Notes under the pieces: model-generated
The model's database searches: none
Told to the model about the DNA's origin: nothing
The model's input: only the letters and a program-made list of their open reading frames with translations
Origin: JADHLJ01 sp038118725
GTDB lineage: Bacteria; Pseudomonadota; Alphaproteobacteria; Thalassobaculales; Thalassobaculaceae
Length of the DNA stretch: 64,000 nt
Assembly (NCBI GenBank): GCA_038118725.1
Contig: JAYOIK010000009.1
Coordinates: 1 to 64,000 of the forward strand
Direction of reading: 5' to 3'
Program-made: the position numbers and the translations under genes
In this document: in pieces, positions 7,634 through 16,419 of the stretch
Layout: the number at the start of each line of letters is the position of its first letter
Position numbering within the stretch: the first letter of the stretch is position 1

Positions 7634-8467
7634 TCATAGAATGGCGAGAGATCGCTTGCCCGTCGGCGGCGGAAAAGCTTGATCCAGTTCCGCCAGATCT
7701 TGAGCCTCGAGCATCAAATCCCAGGCGGCTCGGTTTTCCTCCACATGGGACAGGCCACTTGCCTTGGGGATTGTCATTACCGCGTCCTCCCGCAGGGTCC
7801 AGGCAAGCGCGACTTGCGCCGGACTAACACCGAGCCGCCGCGCGACCCCGGCTAAGGTCTTGTCGTTGAGCAATCGCCCCTGTTCCAATGGCGAATACGC
7901 CATGATCGGCATGTCCCGGTCGCGGGACCAGGGCAGCAGATCCCATTCAACACCCCGTCGGGAGAGGTTGTAGAGCACTTGGTTGATCTGACAGTCCCGC
8001 CCGCCGGGCACTTGCCATAACTCTTCCATATCTTCCGCGTCGAAGTTGCTGACGCCCCAATGCCGGATCTTGCCTTCGCGACGCAGAGCCTGGAACGCGC
8101 CGACCGTATCCGCCAGGGGATAACGCCCAGGCCAATGCAGCAGGTAGAGATCGATCGTCTCGACCCCCATCCGCGTCAGGCTTTTCTCACATGCCTCAAT
8201 CGTGCCCTTGGCGCTGGCGTTGTGGGGCAACACCTTGGAGACCAGGAATACCTCGTCGCGACGCCCTTCAATCGCGCGCGCGACCACCCGTTCGGCGCCG
8301 CCCCTACCATACATCTCGGCGGTGTCGATCACCGTGATGCCGAGGTCGAGCCCCTTTGCGAGCGCCTTGGCCTCGGCCGCCGGGTCGCCGATCCGCTCTC
8401 CCATGTGCCATGTCCCGAGTCCCATGGAAGGCACGGTCTCGCCGCAAGGCAGGGTTATCGACTTCAT
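7634..8467 (-). CDS. Aldo/keto reductase
   Basis: A 277-residue NADPH-dependent aldo/keto reductase. The N-terminus (LPCGETVPSMGLGTWHMGE) and the catalytic tetrad are visible: Asp-Tyr in DTAEMYGRGGAE, Lys in LVSKVLPHN and His in LYLLHWPG. C-terminal NADPH-binding residues lie in TIPKASG..HVEEN. It is cytosolic and reduces an aldehyde or ketone; the substrate is unknown. The ATG at 8467 is chosen over a longer frame because the extra residues overlap the upstream dehydrogenase and do not resemble the family. It follows that dehydrogenase by 4 bases, so they form one transcript. Confidence 0.88.
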   Translation of the reverse strand: MKSITLPCGETVPSMGLGTWHMGERIGDPAAEAKALAKGLDLGITVIDTAEMYGRGGAERVVARAIEGRRDEVFLVSKVLPHNASAKGTIEACEKSLTRMGVETIDLYLLHWPGRYPLADTVGAFQALRREGKIRHWGVSNFDAEDMEELWQVPGGRDCQINQVLYNLSRRGVEWDLLPWSRDRDMPIMAYSPLEQGRLLNDKTLAGVARRLGVSPAQVALAWTLREDAVMTIPKASGLSHVEENRAAWDLMLEAQDLAELDQAFPPPTGKRSLAIL

Positions 8468-8471
8468 CGCT

Positions 8472-9539
8472 TCACCCCTTCTCGATCGCCTCAACCAAGG
8501 CGTCGCCGAATGCCTTGGTTCCCAGCGCCCCCCCCATATCAACCGTGCGAGTGTCCGAACTGGCCAACGCGGCGTTAACGGTCTCATCAATCACCCTGGC
8601 CGCCTCGCGAAGGACATTGCTGTCCGACTGCTCGCCAAGCCAATCCAGCAGCATGCCCGTCGACGCAACCAAGGCCGACGGGTTCGCCTGGTCGGTCCCG
8701 GCGATATCCGGCGCCGAGCCGTGCGATGCCTGGGCGATCGCCCGCCCATCACCCGCGTTGATCGAGGCGCCCAGCCCCAAGCCCCCGGCGAGTTCATTGG
8801 CCAGATTGGAGAGAATGTCGCCGAACATATTCGTGGTCACCACCACATCGAAGGCCTCGGGCGTGCGCACCAAGAGCGAGGCCATGGCGTCGACATGCAC
8901 CTCCTCCACCTCAAGGCCGGGATAGTCGTTCGCCGCCTCCAGACAGCAGTCACGGAACAGCCCGTCGGACAATGTAAGGACATTCGACTTGGTGACGATG
9001 GTCAGTTTGCGTCGATCGCGCGTCGCGGCGATTTCGGCGGCGGCATGGCCGATACGGTAGGATCCGTCACGGGTAATCTTGCGCACGGCCATGGCGAGGT
9101 CGGGAGTCGGCATGAACTCGCCGCTGCCCGCGAACATCGTCCGGTCGGCGTAGAAACCCTCGGTGTTCTCGCGCACCAGGATGAGGTCGATATCCGGCGC
9201 CATCGCGTCGGTCCCGGGCCGTGCCTTGGCGGGACGGATATTGGCGTAAAGGTCGAAGTTCCGTCGGAAAGCCGCGGAGGGATTGATCCCGCCTTCCTCC
9301 GGCCGCGGATAGGCGGCGCTGTCGACCGGCCCGAGGATAACGCCGTCGGCGCTGGCCGCGGCCTCCATGACCTCGGGCGGTAGTGTCGTTCCGGTCGCCT
9401 CGAGAGCGGGGAAGCCGATATCCCGTTGCTGGATCTCGATCCCTAGTCCAAAGCGCCGGTCAACCGCCTCGACGACCCGCCGGGCCACATCGGAAATCTC
9501 CGGACCAATCCCATCGCCGGGCAACAGCAGCAAACGCAT
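8472..9539 (-). CDS. Isocitrate/isopropylmalate dehydrogenase family, tartrate or homoisocitrate type
   Basis: A 355-residue NAD(P)-dependent beta-decarboxylating dehydrogenase. It begins with LLPGDGIGPEI, has RENTEGFYAD at about residues 122-131 and the metal/NAD segment TNMFGDILSNLANELAGGLG near 235-255, then HGSAPDIAGTDQANP. RENTEGFY rather than the LeuB-type RELTGGIY places it among isocitrate-, homoisocitrate- or tartrate-type enzymes. There is no leuCD nearby and it is paired with an aldo/keto reductase, so a catabolic role such as D-malate or tartrate oxidation is more likely than leucine synthesis. An inverted repeat at 9590-9606 lies 50 bases before its start. Confidence 0.85.
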   Translation of the reverse strand: MRLLLLPGDGIGPEISDVARRVVEAVDRRFGLGIEIQQRDIGFPALEATGTTLPPEVMEAAASADGVILGPVDSAAYPRPEEGGINPSAAFRRNFDLYANIRPAKARPGTDAMAPDIDLILVRENTEGFYADRTMFAGSGEFMPTPDLAMAVRKITRDGSYRIGHAAAEIAATRDRRKLTIVTKSNVLTLSDGLFRDCCLEAANDYPGLEVEEVHVDAMASLLVRTPEAFDVVVTTNMFGDILSNLANELAGGLGLGASINAGDGRAIAQASHGSAPDIAGTDQANPSALVASTGMLLDWLGEQSDSNVLREAARVIDETVNAALASSDTRTVDMGGALGTKAFGDALVEAIEKG

Positions 9540-9589
9540 CGGTGGTCTCCGCTAGGACAACATTCACCAAGTGTAACGCCAGATTTCCA

Positions 9590-9606
9590 TCACGTCATCG
9601 ACGTGA
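9590..9606. promoter_or_regulatory. Inverted repeat upstream of the dehydrogenase/reductase pair
   Basis: A perfect 7-bp inverted repeat, TCACGTC-ATC-GACGTGA, in the 88-bp gap between holC and the minus-strand dehydrogenase. No T-run follows on either strand, so it is not a typical terminator. The position about 50 bases before the start codon suits an operator. No regulator gene is adjacent. Confidence 0.35.
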
Positions 9607-9627
9607 ATCGAGGGATTTCGACGACGC

Positions 9628-10077
9628 TTACCCCGCCTTGCTCCAGCGCCCGCGATCGTCCTGTTGCCAGTATGAGAGCGTGTGTCCGGCCTCCTTATAC
9701 GTCGTCCAGCGGCCTCGCGCCGCGGCGACCGCCTCGTCGTTCCGACCGTCGAACAACTCGAAGACACGCTTGAACCCCGCGACATCGTCCAGGGTCGCGC
9801 CATCGGCGAGGAACAGGAAACCGGCGTCGTTCGGGTTGTCGATGCCGGCGGTCAGCCAGATCGGCTGTTCCGAGGCGTTGCCGTCCTTCTCGGCGCCGTG
9901 GGGCAGCCAGGAATTGGCGTCATAGGTCCAGAGATGGGCGTTCAGCGAGTCAACCCGGTCCTGGCTGGCGACCATCACCAAGGCCCGCTCCCCCGCTTCC
10001 AGGGTACGTTCCAACAGTTTCGGCAGCGCCCATTCGAGCGGCCTTGCGGTTAGGTGGTAGAAGCTTATCTCGGTCAT
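9628..10077 (-). CDS. holC: DNA polymerase III chi subunit
   Basis: A 149-residue protein matching the chi subunit of the clamp-loader complex, which links DNA polymerase III to single-strand-binding protein. It starts TEISFYHL, has LLERTLEAGERALVMVASQDRVDSL (about residues 21-45, typical of HolC) and the conserved NAHLWTYDANSWLPHG segment. Length is normal for alphaproteobacteria. It lies 62 bases downstream of pepA on the same strand, the usual pepA-holC pairing, and is probably co-transcribed with it. Confidence 0.93.
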   Translation of the reverse strand: MTEISFYHLTARPLEWALPKLLERTLEAGERALVMVASQDRVDSLNAHLWTYDANSWLPHGAEKDGNASEQPIWLTAGIDNPNDAGFLFLADGATLDDVAGFKRVFELFDGRNDEAVAAARGRWTTYKEAGHTLSYWQQDDRGRWSKAG

Positions 10078-10139
10078 GCATCCACCTTATCGGCATTCAG
10101 GGCCGAGCGACCATCATTCAGGCGAGTTGGCCCCGACCG

Positions 10140-11618
10140 TTACCCCTCATAATGCGCCCGCACCAGTTGGTCGAGGGTGCGCACGCCCCATCCGGTTCCG
10201 CCCTTGGGAACCGTCGGAGCGTCCTTGGACGACCAGGCCATGCCGGCTATATCCATGTGCGACCACGGGCATTTTTCGACAAAGCGCTCGAGGAAACAGG
10301 CCGCCGTGATGCTGCCGCCAAAGCGCGGTCCGGCGTTCTTCATATCGGCGATGTCGGAGTTCATCATCTTGTTGTACTCCTCGCCCAGCGGCATCCGCCA
10401 AACGCCCTCGCCCACGGCTTTCGCGGCATCGGACATGCGGGTCGCGAGCTCGTCGTCATTGGCGAAATAGCCGCAATTGACTTGGCCCAGCGCGACCATC
10501 ATGGCGCCGGTCAGCGTGGCCAGATCGATCATGAACTTGGGCTTGAACTTCTTCAGCGTGTACCAAAGCGCGTCGGCCAGCACGAGGCGCCCCTCGGCAT
10601 CGGTGTTGATGATTTCGATCGTCTGCCCGCTCATCGAGGTAACCACGTCCCCCGGGCGCTGAGCGTTACCGTCGGGCATGTTCTCCACGAGGCCGACAAC
10701 CCCGATGGCGTTCACCTTGGCCTTGCGACCGGCCAGCGCCTTCATCAAGCCGGACACCACGGCGGAGCCGCCCATGTCCCATTTCATGTCTTCCATGCCG
10801 CCCGCCGGCTTGAGCGAAATACCGCCGGTATCGAAGCACACGCCCTTGCCGACAAAGGCGATGGGCTGGTCGCCCTTCTTGCCGCCCTCCCATTGCATCA
10901 CCACGAGCTTGCTCTCGCGTGACGAGCCTTGCCCGACACCCAGAAGCGCACCCATGCCGAGCTTCTCCATCTCCTTCTCGCCCAGCACCTGCACCTTCAA
11001 GCCATCGGCTTTCAGGCCCTGCAAGATCTTGGCGTAACTCTCCGGATAGAGGATGTTCGGCGGCTCCGAAACAAGGTCGCGGGCCAGGAACACCCCCTCG
11101 GCGACCGCTTCCAGCTCGGTGAAAAGCTTTCGCGCCTTAACGTGCCCGTCAACCAACACCGTCATTTTAGCGAGCGTCGGCTTGTCCTCGGCTTTCAGTG
11201 TCGTGCGATATTTGTCGAAACGATAGGATCTCAGAAGCGCGCCATAACCAACGTGAGCCGCTCTGACATCCGGCGCCTGCCCGGAGCCGTCGCGGCTTTC
11301 GATCGCGACCGAAACCTCGGTCTCGCCGGAACCAGCCAGAGCGGCGGCGATCGATCCGCCGGCCTTCTGGCACCACAGAACGTCGATCCCCTCTCCGTCG
11401 CCGAGCCCATAGAGAACAACCCGCCCGGTCGGCGTGAAAACCGAAAGCGTCTGATGAGCCTTGCCCGTAAATCGGCTGGCCTTCATTGAGCTCGTCAGCA
11501 ACCCGCCGGCCGCCTTATCGGCTTCCTCGGCCATCGACGATAGCTTTCGATCTTCCATGACGCCCAGGACGAGAGCGCCCTTCTTGGGAAAGCCGGGTTT
11601 GGCGAACGCGATTTTCAT
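10140..11618 (-). CDS. pepA: Leucyl aminopeptidase (M17, cytosol aminopeptidase)
   Basis: A 492-residue M17 metallopeptidase that removes N-terminal residues from peptides using two metal ions. The N-terminal macrodomain-like part is followed by the catalytic part with VGKGVCFDTGGISLKPA (metal Lys and Asp) and NTDAEGRLVLADAL (metal Asp and Glu, catalytic Arg). All key residues are present and length is standard. It is transcribed toward holC and divergent from lptF across a 192-bp gap, an arrangement common in alphaproteobacteria. In some bacteria PepA also binds DNA; nothing here tests that. Confidence 0.95.
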   Translation of the reverse strand: MKIAFAKPGFPKKGALVLGVMEDRKLSSMAEEADKAAGGLLTSSMKASRFTGKAHQTLSVFTPTGRVVLYGLGDGEGIDVLWCQKAGGSIAAALAGSGETEVSVAIESRDGSGQAPDVRAAHVGYGALLRSYRFDKYRTTLKAEDKPTLAKMTVLVDGHVKARKLFTELEAVAEGVFLARDLVSEPPNILYPESYAKILQGLKADGLKVQVLGEKEMEKLGMGALLGVGQGSSRESKLVVMQWEGGKKGDQPIAFVGKGVCFDTGGISLKPAGGMEDMKWDMGGSAVVSGLMKALAGRKAKVNAIGVVGLVENMPDGNAQRPGDVVTSMSGQTIEIINTDAEGRLVLADALWYTLKKFKPKFMIDLATLTGAMMVALGQVNCGYFANDDELATRMSDAAKAVGEGVWRMPLGEEYNKMMNSDIADMKNAGPRFGGSITAACFLERFVEKCPWSHMDIAGMAWSSKDAPTVPKGGTGWGVRTLDQLVRAHYEG

Positions 11619-11810
11619 GAGGGGTCTCCCGCTTGGAAATGTCCTGGACGAGCCGTAACCGCGCCGTCATGCCCTGTCAATCATCCGCGACATCGTACCC
11701 GCGGAAGTCACTGGCGCCACCGCTTCAAGACACTATGATGCGCATGGGGTACCGGACTTTCACAATCCGAACGACTGGACCCGCCGGAACCACCAGCTTA
11801 AGACGACCGC

Positions 11811-12941
11811 GTGAGCATAAACAGCTATATCGCCAAGCAACTTCTGACCGCCGTCCTGGTCGTCGTGGTCTCGTTGACCTGCGTCATCTGGCTCAGCCAG
11901 TCGCTACGTTTTGTCGACATGATCGTCAATCGGGGCCTACCGCTCGCGACTTTCGTCTATCTCACGATGTTGCTACTGCCGACATGGCTCTCGATCGTTT
12001 TGCCCATCGCCGGTTTCGCGGCGGTGCTGTTCATCTACAATCGAATGACGGGGGACCGCGAAATCGTGGTCCTCGAGGCCTCGGGCCTCAGCCCCATGCG
12101 CCTGGCGCGCCCGGCGCTTTTGGTCTCGGTCGTTATCACGTTGCTTTGTTACGTGATGACCCTCTACCTGATACCCCTGTCATACCGCGCCTTTAAGGAG
12201 TTGCAGTTCCAGATCCGACACAACTACACCGAAGTGCTGTTGCGCGAAGGGGTCTTCAACACCATCGCCAAGAACATCACGGTCTATGTTCGAGCGCGCC
12301 AGGAATCCGGCGAGTTGAGCGGCATCATCGTTCACGACAACCGGGATCAGAACCAGCAGGTAACATTGATCGCCGAACGCGGGGCTTTCGTGGTGACCGA
12401 GGCTGGCCCACGGGTCTTCATGCAGAACGGAAACCGACAGAGCCGCGACAATGTCACGGGCCGGACCAGCCTGCTCTATTTCGATCGCTATACGGTGGAA
12501 CTGGGGGGCTCGAAATCCGTTGCCCAGCGCGCCTGGCGTGATCAGAACGAGCTGTTTCTTCCCGAATTGCTGAACCCGACGGAAGAGGAAACGGCGCCAC
12601 GAAACTTCAACGAGTATATCGCGGAAGGACATTCGCGGCTTAGCACCCCCCTGCTCGGCTTGGCCCTTCCACTCCTCGGGCTAGCGGTGCTCTTGAGAGG
12701 GGAGTTCTCGCGAAGAGGCCAGCCGTGGCGCATATTGATCGCGATCACGGCGGCGATCCTGCTGGAGGGCCTCGGTCTCGGAGCGAAGTTCGTGGCCACC
12801 AAGCAACCGTGGATGATTCCCCTCATGTACGTGGTAACCATTGCTCCGGCGGCGCTGGCGGTCGTGTTGCTCTCGCGGCGGCGCATAAGACGCCCAACAC
12901 CGGAATCCGGACCTGACCCCGTTCAGGTGGGCACCCGATGA
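11811..12941 (+). CDS. lptF: LPS export ABC transporter permease LptF
   Basis: A 376-residue inner-membrane protein of the YjgP/YjgQ family. Three hydrophobic segments lie in the first 120 residues, a periplasmic beta-rich domain in the middle (about 130-265) and three segments at the C-terminus. With LptG and the ATPase LptB it extracts lipopolysaccharide from the inner membrane. It starts at a GTG. The next gene, lptG, begins 26 bases after its stop and lptD follows, giving an lptF-lptG-lptD-surA order that makes the assignment firm. The LptB gene is not in this window. Confidence 0.94.
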   Translation: MSINSYIAKQLLTAVLVVVVSLTCVIWLSQSLRFVDMIVNRGLPLATFVYLTMLLLPTWLSIVLPIAGFAAVLFIYNRMTGDREIVVLEASGLSPMRLARPALLVSVVITLLCYVMTLYLIPLSYRAFKELQFQIRHNYTEVLLREGVFNTIAKNITVYVRARQESGELSGIIVHDNRDQNQQVTLIAERGAFVVTEAGPRVFMQNGNRQSRDNVTGRTSLLYFDRYTVELGGSKSVAQRAWRDQNELFLPELLNPTEEETAPRNFNEYIAEGHSRLSTPLLGLALPLLGLAVLLRGEFSRRGQPWRILIAITAAILLEGLGLGAKFVATKQPWMIPLMYVVTIAPAALAVVLLSRRRIRRPTPESGPDPVQVGTR

Positions 12942-12966
12942 TTGATCCCCCACAAGGATTCGATCC

Positions 12967-14061
12967 GTGAAACTGTCCGCGACACTTTCCTCGTATTTTG
13001 GACGTCAGTTCGTGTTCTGGGTCTTGGGCACGTTCCTGGCGATCATGGGCATTGTCTTTCTCGTGGACCTGGTCGAGTTGCTCCGCCGTGCCTCCGACAA
13101 GGAAGACGCGACAATCGCCACCGTCATCGAAATGGCCCTTTTGAAGGCGCCCCGGATGGGTCAGGCGGTCTTTCCCTTCGCGATCCTAGCCGGCGGAATG
13201 ATGGCATTCACCCGCATGACCCGGAATCAGGAACTCGTGGTCGCCCGGTCCGCCGGGGTCTCGGTTTGGCAATTCCTACTCCCCGCCCTCATCGTCGCAT
13301 TGGTGTTCGGTGTATTCCGCGTAACCGTCCTAAACCCGGTGGCCTCGGTAATGACCGCCAAGTTCGAGGCCCTAGAGAACCGCGTTCTTCGCGATGGCGG
13401 TAACGCGCTGGCGGTGTCCTCGGAGGGTCTGTGGATCCGCGAGAAAACACCCACCGGTCATTCCGTTCTGCATGCCCGCGGCATTATCGGCGAAGGGGAC
13501 ACGATCTACGACGTCATCGTGTTCCTTTTCGAGGGAGAGGATCGTTTCATATCGCGGGTCGACGCCGAAAGCGCGCAACTAGAGCCCGGGCACTGGATTC
13601 TGCGCGAGGCGGTCACGATCAGCGAGGACGGCATTCCGTCGGTAAGACCTGTCTATCGGCTTGCCACGGAACTTACGGTCGACAATATCCAAGATAGCTT
13701 CGCCTCTCCCAACACGATGTCGTTCTGGGACCTACCTCGCTTCATCTCCATCCTCGAGGACGCGGGCTTCTCGGCGGTGAGGCATCGTCTCCATTGGCAC
13801 TCACTCCTCGCCTCACCACTCTTGCTTTGCGCCATGGTGTTGATCGCCGCGACTTTCTCTCTTCGAATGACCCGGCGGGGTGGTACCATGCCCTGGGTTT
13901 GCGCCGGGCTGTTTTTCGGGTTCTTCCTGTATTTCATGTCGGATCTGGTATTCGCCCTGGGTCTATCCTCGCGCATCCCCGAAGTCTTGGCGGCCTGGAC
14001 ACCCGCCACGGTCACCACATTGCTCGGTATCGCGAGTTTGTTGCATCTCGAGGACGGATAA
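12967..14061 (+). CDS. lptG: LPS export ABC transporter permease LptG
   Basis: A 364-residue partner of LptF with the same plan: three N-terminal membrane helices, a periplasmic domain of about 160 residues and three C-terminal helices (including LLLCAMVLIAATFSL). It starts at a GTG with AAGGA upstream (12954-12958). It forms the membrane channel of the LptBFG transporter with LptF. The stop is 4 bases before lptD, so translation is probably coupled. LptF and LptG were told apart by gene order and length, which is normal practice for this pair. Confidence 0.93.
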   Translation: MKLSATLSSYFGRQFVFWVLGTFLAIMGIVFLVDLVELLRRASDKEDATIATVIEMALLKAPRMGQAVFPFAILAGGMMAFTRMTRNQELVVARSAGVSVWQFLLPALIVALVFGVFRVTVLNPVASVMTAKFEALENRVLRDGGNALAVSSEGLWIREKTPTGHSVLHARGIIGEGDTIYDVIVFLFEGEDRFISRVDAESAQLEPGHWILREAVTISEDGIPSVRPVYRLATELTVDNIQDSFASPNTMSFWDLPRFISILEDAGFSAVRHRLHWHSLLASPLLLCAMVLIAATFSLRMTRRGGTMPWVCAGLFFGFFLYFMSDLVFALGLSSRIPEVLAAWTPATVTTLLGIASLLHLEDG

Positions 14062-14064
14062 TCG

Positions 14065-16251
14065 ATGCCGCATGGGACAAGTCACCAGAACCCGATTCGC
14101 CTTGCGGTCCTCGCGTTTTGCCTGGTCTTTCTGGTAACGGCGGGCGCTCGGGCGCAGGCGCGGAATCCTGATCCAGCATCCGAACAAGTCCTGATGAACG
14201 CCGACAATCTGGTCTATGACGAGAATACCGGCATTGTGACCGCGCGCGGCAAGGTCGAACTCACGCAAGGCGAGCGCATGCTGGTCGCCGATCTGATTTC
14301 GTATGATCAGAACACCGACACGGTAACGGCGAGTGGTAACATCTCGTTGGTTGAACCCAGCGGCGAGGTGATCTTCTCGAATTACGCGGTTCTGGAAAAT
14401 GAACTCAAGGTCGGTTTCATCGAGAATCTTCGCGTTCTGATGACCGACGGCTCCAGGCTCGCGGCGAACCGGGCCGAACGTTCCGCCGGTGAACGCAAGA
14501 CCATGGACAAAGCGGTGTTCTCTCCGTGCGCGCCCTGTCGCGAAGACCTGGCCCGCGACCCGCTTTGGCAGATCAAGGCTAATCAGGTTGTCCATAACGA
14601 AGCACGCAAGGACATTGAATATCGCGACGCCGTGCTGGAATTCGCCGGCATTCCCGTCATGTACACGCCCTACATGGTGCATCCCGACCCAACGGTGGAC
14701 CGCCGCTCGGGCCTGCTAACCCCGACACTCGGGCATTCCGACGAGCTCGGCTTCATCTATGGTCAACCCTTCTTCATGGTCATCGATGAAGCGAGCGACC
14801 TGGAGCTCGAGCCCATCGTCTATTCGCGCGAAGGCATGATCCTTCGTTCGCGCTATCGCCACGCATTCAGCAACGGTCGGGTTGATCTGAATACCACCAC
14901 TGGAATCCTGCAGGACAGCGGCTCGGCATCCAGCGATGACGGCGTACAGGCGAGCGCCGATCTCGAAGGGCGTTTTTCGCTTAATGAGACTTGGCGAACC
15001 GGTTTCGACTTCGAACAGGCCAGCAAGCGAACCTATCTAAGGCGTTTTCGCCTTGGCAACGAAGAGGTGTTGACCAGCCGCCTGTTCGTGGAAGGTTTTC
15101 GGTCACGCAATCACGCCTCGCTCGACATGTTCAAGTTCCAGGGCCTGCGCGCCGGAGACAACAGGGCGCGGCAGCCGACGATTTTGCCCGAGGCCAAATA
15201 CAGTTTTATCGGCGAGCCCGACCCCCACGGCGGCAGGTTTCAATTTGACGCCAATGCTCTCTCGCTCACCCGCGAGATCGGCGCCGACAGCCGTAAGCTG
15301 TCCGTGACCGGTGGATGGAAACTGCCCTATTACGCGCCGGCGGGTGATGTCTATACGCTCACCGCCTCGGTTCAGGCGGATTTCTATTCCGCGAATAATC
15401 CCACCGGCGCCACCAGCGGTCCGGCATCCGGCGATGAGGAAATGACCGGACGGGTCTTCCCGCAGATTGGCCTAAACTGGCGTTATCCGCTTGTCAAAAC
15501 CACTGAAAACTCAAGCCAATTGGTTGAACCAATCATTAACTTCGTGGCCGCCCCCAATGGCGGGAACCCAAGCGAGATCCCCAACGAAGATAGCCAAGCG
15601 TTCGAATTCGATGACACCAATCTTTTCGAACTCAATCGCTTCGAGGGAACGGATCGTGTCACAAGCGGCGGACGCGTCGACTACGGACTGAAAGCAGCCT
15701 TGTTCGACAACAAACTGGGCGCTTCGCAGGTTTTCATCGGCCAAAGTTATCGTATCTGGGGTGATAGCGCCTTCGGTGCCGGATCAGGCCTTGAAACGGA
15801 TTTCTCGGACTATGTCGGTCGCGTGCAACTCGCGCCCGCCGATTGGCTTGACATGCTGTTCCGGTTCCGGCTCGACAAGGACAGTTTCGAACCCCGGCGC
15901 GGTGAGCTCGGCCTGCGTTTCGTACAGCCCGATTTCAACGTCAATCTCGACTATGTGTTGCTCGACGAACAAGTCTCCACGACCAATTTCGGCAATCGCG
16001 AACAGGCGGACCTCAGCGTTAACCTACGCCTGAACCAGTTCTGGTCCGCGTCGACGCGTCTGGTCCAGGACTTCTCGAATGATTCCAACCGCACACGCAT
16101 CGCGAGCCTTGGATTTCTCTATTCGGACGAGTGCTTCACGTTCGGCATCGAGTATGAACGTCGGGATCTACGCGACGCCGATATCGAACCGGAAGAACGT
16201 GTCACATTGCGCATCAACTTCAAGCATCTGGGTTCGGTGGAAAGTTTCTGA
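14065..16251 (+). CDS. lptD: LPS-assembly outer-membrane protein LptD
   Basis: A 728-residue outer-membrane protein that inserts LPS into the outer leaflet. It has a signal peptide (hydrophobic 12-28, ending in GARAQA), an LptA/OstA-like beta-jellyroll domain (about residues 45-130) and a long C-terminal beta-barrel with alternating aromatic strands, ending in a Phe as outer-membrane proteins do. Two cysteines in SPCAPC (near 153-156) may form a disulfide as in known LptD. Length is normal for alphaproteobacteria. It is third in the lptFGD-surA run; SurA, encoded next, is the chaperone that delivers LptD, so the pairing is functional. Confidence 0.94.
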   Translation: MPHGTSHQNPIRLAVLAFCLVFLVTAGARAQARNPDPASEQVLMNADNLVYDENTGIVTARGKVELTQGERMLVADLISYDQNTDTVTASGNISLVEPSGEVIFSNYAVLENELKVGFIENLRVLMTDGSRLAANRAERSAGERKTMDKAVFSPCAPCREDLARDPLWQIKANQVVHNEARKDIEYRDAVLEFAGIPVMYTPYMVHPDPTVDRRSGLLTPTLGHSDELGFIYGQPFFMVIDEASDLELEPIVYSREGMILRSRYRHAFSNGRVDLNTTTGILQDSGSASSDDGVQASADLEGRFSLNETWRTGFDFEQASKRTYLRRFRLGNEEVLTSRLFVEGFRSRNHASLDMFKFQGLRAGDNRARQPTILPEAKYSFIGEPDPHGGRFQFDANALSLTREIGADSRKLSVTGGWKLPYYAPAGDVYTLTASVQADFYSANNPTGATSGPASGDEEMTGRVFPQIGLNWRYPLVKTTENSSQLVEPIINFVAAPNGGNPSEIPNEDSQAFEFDDTNLFELNRFEGTDRVTSGGRVDYGLKAALFDNKLGASQVFIGQSYRIWGDSAFGAGSGLETDFSDYVGRVQLAPADWLDMLFRFRLDKDSFEPRRGELGLRFVQPDFNVNLDYVLLDEQVSTTNFGNREQADLSVNLRLNQFWSASTRLVQDFSNDSNRTRIASLGFLYSDECFTFGIEYERRDLRDADIEPEERVTLRINFKHLGSVESF

Positions 16252-16419
16252 TAGAGGTTGCCGCGGAATGCGCGAACGGGCTTGCGATCCGTGGGCCATG
16301 GCTCCATCTTGCCTTTGAGGCTCCTTTCAAAGCTCGACACGAAAATGTTTCAAGGTTCCGGAAATCAAGGCGCTGAGGTGAATGGCTGGTATCGAAAAAA
16401 CTCTACTTGGCATTGGTCA

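Noticed and set aside
8202..9383. 393-residue plus-strand frame over the dehydrogenase gene
   Set aside because: Antisense shadow; the minus-strand protein carries all family motifs.
11711..11739. CTGGCG and TATGAT as an lptF promoter
   Set aside because: The -10 is good but the -35 matches poorly and the spacing is only roughly right.
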